Source: Cristatella mucedo
Lineage: Eukaryota; Bryozoa; Phylactolaemata; Cristatellidae
Direction of reading: 5' to 3'
Assembly: GCA_009760855.2 (NCBI GenBank)
Contig: WPIO01000427.1
Location: 1-48,600, forward strand
DNA: 48,600 nucleotides
Positions 43,245-48,600 of this stretch are shown one piece after another (the stretch's first letter is position 1; each line of letters starts with the position of its first letter). The translations under genes and the position numbers were made by a program. Below the pieces are notes generated by a model, which worked only from the letters and a program-made list of their open reading frames with translations, was not told where the DNA came from and searched no databases.

Positions 43245-46200
43245 GTAGCTGCTGGCAAAGCTCTGCAGCTCATGCATGCCCTTGCTCAAAGTGCTGGCCG
43301 CCAATCTTGCTGAAGTTTATCATTTGCACTCCTTGAGGCCCTTTTCCTTGTAGGCTGGGCTTGTCTCTCGTGAGCGTCGGATCACACCACTTCTCACCGA
43401 CCTGCCCTAGCTACCAGTCAAGCAACGGATTGACTTCACGGTTTAGTAGCTCACTCACATTTACGTCACTTCATTCTATGGCTCCAGCCAATGTCTCAAA
43501 TTTACTCCCCCACCAGGTCAAGCATCGTACCAACTGCTTTTTGTAATCCAGCAGTTTAACAAAACCTTGTACGAATCTCAAATCCTTTGGAGACCGTGCA
43601 TTTAATTCGTTATCTCCCAAAGCCCGGAAATCACTCCACCTTGCTTCACAACATCCCCTGACTTGACCACATTTAAAAAGAACTAAAAAACACACCTATT
43701 TAGGACAGCATTTTGAGGGTCCCTGTGATTCGTCTTTTATGTGCTCAATCGTCCTGACACTGTACATGCTGCCACTAACCATGCTTCCATGCTGGCCCTG
43801 TGCATATCACCCCTAACCATGTTATTCATGTTGTTTATCAAGCATGATATTACTCACCATTCAGTCACGTTTGCCTTTGCAGCAAATGTAAAGTGCCTAG
43901 AAAGAGATTGAGTTCTTTGAGGGCTCTTTATCAAGTGCTTTATTGTTATTATGGTTATAGACTGCCTTGACCGAATCCTAGCTGAAGCTAGCTCCTGTAA
44001 GGAAGATGCTGGTGGTATCAACGTTGCGGGTGAGTTCACATTTTCTAAAGGCAACTTGCCAGCACAACAGCTTTCAGATTCCTAGCTACTAGTTTGCTAG
44101 CCTGCACGGCTGTGAGTAATGCTGCCAGGATTGCATGGTCGCTTTGCCTCCCATTATTGACAATGCCGCAATTTCTTGGAGACTCTTTGTTGGATTTACT
44201 GCATTTGTACTTCAAAGAAATCTGCCTATTTTCTATTAGCTTTATTGTCAAATAAAATGAATGCAAGGAAGATGAGGATCCATTGACGTGCACCTTTGCC
44301 TGTGCAATTTTGAGCTTTGCCACGATGTAGCTAAGATATATCTTTGGCTTGGTAGATAGGCTAGAGTTAAAAAAGGAGGATGGCAGAATTGCTAGTTCTT
44401 ATAATTAATAGGTCAGTGCATGATAGATGGGTCTTGTGAAGTACCTTGTTAAGGCCGTGGCTGGCAGCAGTGGTCTCATTGCAGCAGCACGTTTGAGCCA
44501 ACAATACCATCGATCACAAAGTACTTCTAGAGTGCCTCTCATCTCGCCTGGGCATCACTGGCACTGCTCTGCAGTGGTTCAGGTCCTACCTCAGTGGGAG
44601 ACTCCAGAGTGTTGACGTGAATGGACAAAGATCATCTGAAGTACCTCTAAAATATGGAGTACCTCAGGGCTCCGTGCTAGGTCCGGTCCTTTTCACCGTT
44701 TATACTCTCCCTCTCGCTGATGTGATTGCCAAGCACAATCTAGGCTTTCACTTCTATGCGGATGACACTCAGTTGTACCTTTGCTTTGATCCCTCCCAGC
44801 CTTCGAGCACCTCAAATTCTCTCAACTCACTTGCTGCATGCATTGATGACATCCGATCATGGATGGCAGCAAATTTTCTAAAACTAAACGATGATAAAAC
44901 TAACTTACTAGTTATGGGCAAACCTAGTGTTATTCAGAAATTGGAAAGGCTGACTTTCAAAATTGGCTCTGCCAGCATATCTCCAGTTGCATCAGCTCGA
45001 AATCCAGGTGTCATATTCCAAAGCGACCTCTCGTTAGACGACCACATCAGCTCCACAGTCAAATCAGCCTATTTTCAGCTTCATAACATTGCTAAAATTC
45101 GGGCTTGTTTAGATAAGGATACCACGTCCAAGTTGGTCCATGCATTCGTGACATCTCGTCTCGACTTCTGCAACTCACTGCCTACTGGCCTACCAGCATG
45201 TGCGATCAGGCGATTGCAGCTGGTGCAAAACTCTGCAGCTAGGCTTGTCTGTCGTGAGCGTCGCAGTTGCCACATTACTCCACTTCTCGCCGACCTGCAC
45301 TGGTTACCAGTCAAGCAACGGATTGACTTCAAGATTTTGTCGCTCACTTTTAGGTCACTTCATTCTATGGCTCCAGCCTATCTTTCAGAGATACTACCCC
45401 ATCAGGCAAAGCATCGTACCACTCGCTTTTCGGAATCCAACAGTCTAGAAATACCTCGTACAAACCTTAAATCCTTTGGAGACCGTGCATTTAGCTCGTA
45501 TGCTCCCACAGCCTGGAACTCCCTCCCGACCTGCATCAGAACATCCGCTGACCTGACCACATTTGGAAGAAACTTGAAAACATACCTATTTAGGACAGCA
45601 TTTAGTGGGTCCTTGTGATTCGTCCTCGATGTGCTTATGCGTGCTGACACTGTTCATGCTGCCACTAACCACATTTGCATGCTGACCCAGTGCATGTAAC
45701 CCCTAACCATGTTATTCATTTTGTTTGTTTTTCAAGCATGATTTTACTTACTATTCTATTGTGTATCATTTTGCAGCAAATGTAAAGTGCCTAGAAAGAG
45801 ATTAAGTTCTCTGAGGGCGCTTTATCAAGTGCAATATTATTATTATTATTATAATTTCTTATTTGACAGTGCTGCCTGGATACCCCTCGCCAAATGCTGA
45901 AGCATAATTTCCAAAAAATAGGAAGTACATTCAACGGAGAAATATCGGTGAATACGTACTATTGACTACTCTCAATTCGACTTCACAAGTTATTGGTTAA
46001 TTCGAATGAGGTGTAACTGCATTTTTGATAGAGTACTGTCAAATTTGCAGTATTACGATCTGTCTGCACTATGGTTTATTTTTTTGATAGGGTTTAGGGT
46101 TTCCTTGCTGCCAGTATTCAAGCTCTCCTCCGTTTGATTGACAGCTTGATCATCCCACCCACGGTTCGGCTAGACATGTCAGTAGTGTTCAAATGATTAG

Positions 46201-47674
46201 ACTATTCGACCATTCTTGGACGTCACAATACCTTGATAGCTGAGATTTAGCTTGGCATGAGCAAGTGGGGAGGGTAGATAGATGCCACGTATGACAAGCT
46301 GAAAGTACAGCCATGCATGCTGCCTAATGTACAGTTAAGCAATGAAAAGCCATTTATTTATATAAACTTCATTTTATGAAATTAACAGCAAATATGTAAA
46401 GACGGGTTTGCAAACGACTTGATAAGCGGTATGTTCATCAACCATTTTTATTTTAGCAGCAACTGATATGTGATTGACATATGTTACTCATCATCATATC
46501 ATCAGTGAACATCTTCAAGCTCAATCGTTCCCTAACCTACCAGAGTATGTCAGTGTAGCTCGTGCTTGAAGCCGATAGCAAATGTACGTTGAATGTACAG
46601 CATAGGAAATATTCTAATGAATAGGAGATACTCGTGCTTGCTAGCGAGACAGCAGACAGATTCTGTGCAGACAGCTCTCTGTCTCTGCCTGCATGCACAG
46701 AACCGGCATCCTTCGTTGTAGCAGAGAAGCAGCCAGCGCTGCTGCACTTCGGCAAGGCCTCCAGCTGCTTCGAGACGCCTGGCTGGTGCTTCGACCTGTC
46801 TGTGACGTCAGAGGGGCATCTGCTGCTGGCTGCAGGGCAGCACGGCCTGAAGGAATACAGTCAGAGTGGCAGAGAGCTGAGCGTCTGGGAACCTGCGAGG
46901 CGGAACGACGGAGGGGACGACTGGGTCATAGCAGTGCGGTCCCTGCAAGACGGACGTGCTGCTGTAGCCTTGAAGTACTCACGGCTTGTCCAGCTGCTCA
47001 GACGCAGCAGCTCTGCTGCTGCTGAACGCTCACGGGTCGTCCAGCTGCTTAGAGGCAGCTCTGCTGCTGCTGCTGGAGGGGACAAGTGGCTCAAGGATCC
47101 ACATGTCGCTCTGCTGCCCTGGCCTCCCAGGCATCTGTCCGTGCTCGGCGACCTGCTCGCTGTGACCCAGGGCTGGTCTGGCCGCCGAGGGCTGCAGCTG
47201 CTGCAGCTGAGCTCCGGGCAGCTGCAGCACAGCAGGCAGTACCAGTATGAGATATTCAGTGTGGCTCTCACAGCTGCTGCTCTGGTCACTACGAGCTGGA
47301 GCAAGGTGAAGCTGGACGGTGGCAGAGAGCTGTACGTAGTGGACAGCTGCAGCCACCGAGGTGACAGACAATGGAGACACGAGCTGAGATGCGAGGAGAA
47401 AGCGATGGACATCTGTGCTGCAGGCGGCATCGTGTACGTGGCTGTGCGAGGGCTGCAAGGGGGAGACAGAAGCAAGGACTGTGTGAGGGCGCTCTGTGCA
47501 GAGACTGGGCGGATGCTGCAGCGGGTCATCTCCTACAGCAGCCACTCGCTGGAGCCGCCTCTGTACCTGTCACTGGGCGGAGGACAGAGGACCGTGCTGG
47601 CCGTGATGGGCTGTGACGAGCAGACTGTGACCGTGTACCCTGCAGCAGCTGTTGCAGCTGAGAGCAAACGATGA
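42149..47674 (+). CDS. TRIM-like protein, three coding exons, apparently intact
   Basis: Join 42149-43244, 43961-44029 and 46701-47674: about 712 residues. The ATG has a good context (ACAGCCATGG). The RING has all eight zinc ligands (C20, C23, C35, H37, C40, C43, C58, C61), so an E3 ubiquitin ligase role is likely. Zinc-binding B-box-like regions follow at about 93-132 and 155-186, then a helical coiled-coil region at about 195-345 (dimerisation in TRIM proteins). The C-terminal ~320 residues (from about 390) repeat blade-like motifs such as FDLSVTSEGHLLLAAG and YVVDSCSHRGDRQWRHEL. They probably form an NHL/WD-like propeller for substrate binding; this is inferred, not matched to a family. 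Both introns fall in phase 1 and join open frames. Three broken paralogues lie within 30 kb. Confidence 0.85.
43354..43954 (+). mobile_element. LINE-A inserted at the intron 1 splice acceptor
   Basis: About 601 bp, from the RT C-terminal region (GCTGGGCTTGTCTCTCGTGA) to hairpin and ATT tail. It is flanked by TTGTAG (43348-43353) and TTATAG (43955-43960), which look like a target-site duplication with one mismatch. The intron minus LINE and duplication is about 109 nt, against 110 nt in copies 2 and 3. Confidence 0.85.
43961..44029 (+). CDS. Intact TRIM-like gene, 69-nt exon 2
   Basis: Acceptor GGTTATAG, donor GCGG/GTGAGT; both borders in phase 1. It encodes D(C)LDRILAEASSCKEDAGG and INVA, linking coiled coil to propeller. 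The donor and following TTCACATT are conserved in copies 2 and 3. Confidence 0.8.
44506..45854 (+). mobile_element. LINE-A copy in intron 2, young, 5'-truncated
   Basis: Starts at TIDHKVLLE and is open from about 44509 to a stop at 45616-45618. It includes VPQGSVLGPVLFTVY, FHFYADDTQLYL and an intact C-terminus ending TYLFRTAFSGSL. The fingers part of the RT and the endonuclease are missing, so it cannot move itself. The empty site is seen at 33260-33290 in the sister intron (GAGCCAGCAATTTTCTATTT). A 2-3 bp AAT may be the only target duplication. Inserted in the same orientation as the gene. Confidence 0.93.
46701..47674 (+). CDS. Intact TRIM-like gene, exon 3 (propeller-like domain)
   Basis: The acceptor is GCATGCACAG after a C/T-rich run; the first codon is completed by the G of exon 2 (GAA). 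974 nt including TGA. An internal in-frame duplication gives LVQLLRRSSSAAAERS followed by VVQLLRGSSAAAAGG. The 3' end LAVMGCDEQTVTVYPAAAVA matches the other copies. Low-complexity CTGCAGCTG-type runs are common. Confidence 0.85.
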
Positions 47675-47883
47675 AGGGAAGGCAGCTGCAGTATTGCAGC
47701 TCTGGGAGGCAGCTACCTAGTGCTGCATGTCACTCGGCTTCTTATGTCTGCCTGGCACAAACTTGCACTCTTACGTTACAGCAAATTTATAAATTAATCC
47801 GTGATTTATTGACTCCAGCTACTTGTAGCACGAGCTCCAAGCACGAGCAGGTTTAGTTAGTTGCAGCAGCTTGTGGCACTGAG

Positions 47884-48150
47884 GTAATAATCATAATAAT
47901 AATACTCTTGATAAAGCCCTCTCAGAGAACTCAATCTCTCTCTAGGCGCTTTACATTTGCTGCAAAGGGAAAGGCAATTGAATGGTGAGTAAAATCAAGC
48001 TTGACAAACAAACAAAATGAATAACATGTTTAGGGGTGACATGCACAAGGTCAGCTTGCAAATGTGGTTAGTGGCAGCATTCACAGTGTCAGCACGAATA
48101 GGCAAATGAAGGACAAATCACAGGGACCCACTAAATGCTGTCCTAAATGG
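47884..48150 (-). mobile_element. LINE-A 3' end downstream of the TRIM gene
   Basis: Tail, hairpin (AAAGCCCTCTCAGAGAACTC on +) and non-coding region to ACTAAATGCTGTCCTAAATG. The sister locus (about 35690) lacks it. Confidence 0.85.
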
Positions 48151-48600
48151 TGCTGCCAGCTTTCGGTCGACGTTACGTCCGATCAGCAGCTGCCCCAACG
48201 TCACGAAATACCTGACGGCTAGCAACCAATCAGCTAGCTGACCCTTCCTTGCTAGGCACATGCCCATACTACATCGAGCAATTGGATGCTGATACAGGGT
48301 CCCCTCTAGGTTTAAGCTGGCTAGGTAAATTTAAACCAAGTTAGGATGCATTCTGTGGGCCGCGAAGGCCCTCTGTTGCTCTTCACAACTGACTGAGGCA
48401 AAGATTATTCTGGCTCAGTGAAGCTCATGTGAGCTGGACTACAGTTTAGCTGATGTGGTGCAGAATCTGCCAACGCGACGATCCTTTTTCGTGCATAGAG
48501 AAGTTAAAGCAGGCTCGGTGCAGTGCAATGCTTCATAATTATTCATGACAAAACAATCATAGATACACCTAGTAGTATGTGATTTTTCCATTTCGCACCC
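48151..48600. other. 3' flank of duplication and dispersed-array piece
   Basis: GGTCGACGTTA (48166) and GGGCCGCGAAGGCCCTCT (48357) match 35730 and 35752. 48370-48540 contains AGAAGTTAAAGCAGGCTCGG, like the array at 637-1440. No gene is seen. Confidence 0.45.

Larger units (their letters stand above)
41965..48500 (+). repeat. Segmental duplication, copy 2 (partner 31545-35850)
   Basis: Contains the intact TRIM-like gene. Relative to copy 1 it has extra LINE-A insertions at 43354-43954, 44506-45854 and 47884-48150, plus about 150 bp near 48185-48330. It lacks the SINE-2, the LINE-A tip and the ~470-bp insertion of copy 1. Confidence 0.85.

Noticed and set aside
43245-43336. Extension of TRIM exon 1 to the stop at 43336
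   Set aside because: Paralogues and phase agreement support a donor at 43245; the extra residues are intronic.
46634-46700. Starting the propeller frame at 46634 as a separate gene
   Set aside because: The frame before 46701 is intron-like with a good acceptor; exon 2 joins it in phase and the paralogues share the arrangement.

Overview
This is metazoan nuclear DNA. It is rich in retrotransposons and contains spliced genes with GT-AG introns, tRNA-derived SINEs, two families of non-LTR (LINE) retrotransposon and Ty3/gypsy-type remnants. There is no bacterial operon structure. The genes belong to a TRIM-like family (RING, two B-boxes, coiled coil, C-terminal beta-propeller-like domain). An invertebrate with expanded TRIM-like families and a repeat-heavy genome fits, for example a free-living flatworm or another lophotrochozoan, but the species cannot be fixed from the sequence alone.

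Only one gene looks intact: a TRIM-like gene on the + strand at 42149-47674. Its three coding exons (1096, 69 and 974 nt) splice in phase 1 throughout to about 712 residues. Three other members are broken. One is a + strand sister at 31705-35499, part of a direct duplication about 10.4 kb away. One is a - strand copy running from 22710 down to 17119, with all three exons recognisable. The last is a - strand copy of the propeller exon only, at 30470-29568. The 69-nt middle exon and a 110-nt first intron are kept in the two pseudogenes that have them. In the intact gene the first intron is 716 nt because a 601-bp LINE sits at the splice acceptor.

Region by region. 1-4.5 kb: LINE copies, a SINE and an unclassified degenerate tandem array. 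5.1-6.1 kb: a dispersed repeat carrying a nested SINE. 6.46-9.88 kb: a large fold-back element made of monomers about 172 bp long that switch orientation near 8.9 kb. 10.3-14 kb: Ty3/gypsy-type debris on the - strand (a deleted gag-to-pol derivative between two LTRs, plus a separate RT fragment) and a + strand LTR-like promoter/poly(A) unit. 14-25.5 kb: old LINE and SINE pieces and the - strand TRIM pseudogene. 25.9-26.4 kb: a compound 12-/16-bp minisatellite joined to a young LINE copy. 27.7-29.6 kb: little that is recognisable. 29.6-36.5 kb: two TRIM pseudogenes and half of a fold-back element. 36.8-41.9 kb: LINE pieces, a dispersed repeat and a CA/TA microsatellite. 42-48.6 kb: the intact TRIM gene with LINEs in both introns and downstream.

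Repeat names (LINE-A, LINE-B, SINE-1, SINE-2) are labels used only here. LINE-A ends in a conserved hairpin followed by (ATT)n; LINE-B ends in (ATTAC)n. SINE-2 carries a LINE-A-like 3' hairpin and was probably mobilised by LINE-A machinery. All boundaries were judged by eye from similarity between copies in this window; no database search or alignment program was run.
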